NCBI GenBank assembly: GCA_022776785.1
Contig: JALFHA010000375.1
Coordinates: 1 to 5,122, forward strand
DNA: 5,122 nt
Direction of reading: 5' to 3'
DNA from: Clostridiales bacterium
GTDB lineage: Bacteria; Bacillota; Clostridia; Christensenellales; Aristaeellaceae
Shown piece by piece: positions 5,081 through 5,122 of this stretch. Position 1 is the first letter of the stretch, and each line of letters opens with the position of its first letter. The position numbers and the translations under genes are program-made. A model generated the notes under the pieces. It was not told where the DNA came from. It did not search any database and saw only the letters and a program-made list of their open reading frames with translations.

Positions 5081-5122
5081 TGTTCCCTTATTGTTCAAAA
5101 GAAAAAGCAGTTTCAGAGCAGG
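5045..5122 (+). CDS. possible partial CDS start running off the right edge
   Basis: ATG at 5045 opens a frame with no stop through the last base (26 codons, beginning MKSLKQVWAAAQCS and rich in Lys and Gln). AGGGAG (5031-5036) lies 8 bases before it, a plausible ribosome binding site. Against it, the ATG lies inside the 5038-5058 hairpin, and the first 12 codons are made of the two hairpins. An open frame of this length is not significant, so it is more likely part of a non-coding repeat. Confidence 0.2.
   Translation, partial: MKSLKQVWAAAQCSLIVQKKKQFQSR

Overview
The window reads as chromosomal DNA from an anaerobic, fairly GC-rich Gram-positive of the Clostridia, probably a gut organism. 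This rests on strong AGGAGG-type ribosome binding sites, close spacing of genes, Sec signal peptides, and a secreted FMN/FAD reductase of the kind abundant in intestinal Firmicutes. No rRNA or other taxonomic marker is present, so the assignment is an inference. Four confident genes all lie on the + strand.

Layout. 11-823: a PHP-type histidinol-phosphatase-like metal hydrolase, possibly translationally coupled to a gene off the left edge. 850-878: a clear sigma-A-type promoter. 925-1824: a secreted protein of 299 residues with 34 Cys and 24 His after the signal peptide, built from six 18-residue Cys/His repeats and a differently spaced CxxC-rich C-terminal half. I do not recognise its family. 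1850-1871: a hairpin terminator that closes this gene. 1990-2862: a LysR-family regulator preceded by a dyad that could be its operator. 2970-4769: a secreted flavoprotein with an N-terminal FMN-binding domain carrying the ApbE-type flavinylation motif SGATMTS, followed by a fumarate-reductase/urocanate-reductase-like FAD domain. 4770-5122: no confident gene, lower GC, and an unusual density of inverted repeats.

How the genes may work together. The regulator and the flavoprotein look like a sensor plus terminal-reductase pair. The regulator would sense a small molecule, and the secreted reductase would use that or a related unsaturated compound as an electron acceptor. The usual catalytic His and Arg of fumarate reductases do not appear at the expected places, so the substrate is probably not fumarate. 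Neither the electron donor chain nor ApbE is in the window. The Cys/His-rich protein has its own promoter and terminator and is probably independent of both neighbours.

Most worth a second look: the Cys/His repeat protein, a candidate undescribed extracellular metal- or thiol-binding protein; the reductase of unknown specificity; and the hairpin array at the right end, which may be a structured RNA or the edge of a mobile or repeated element.
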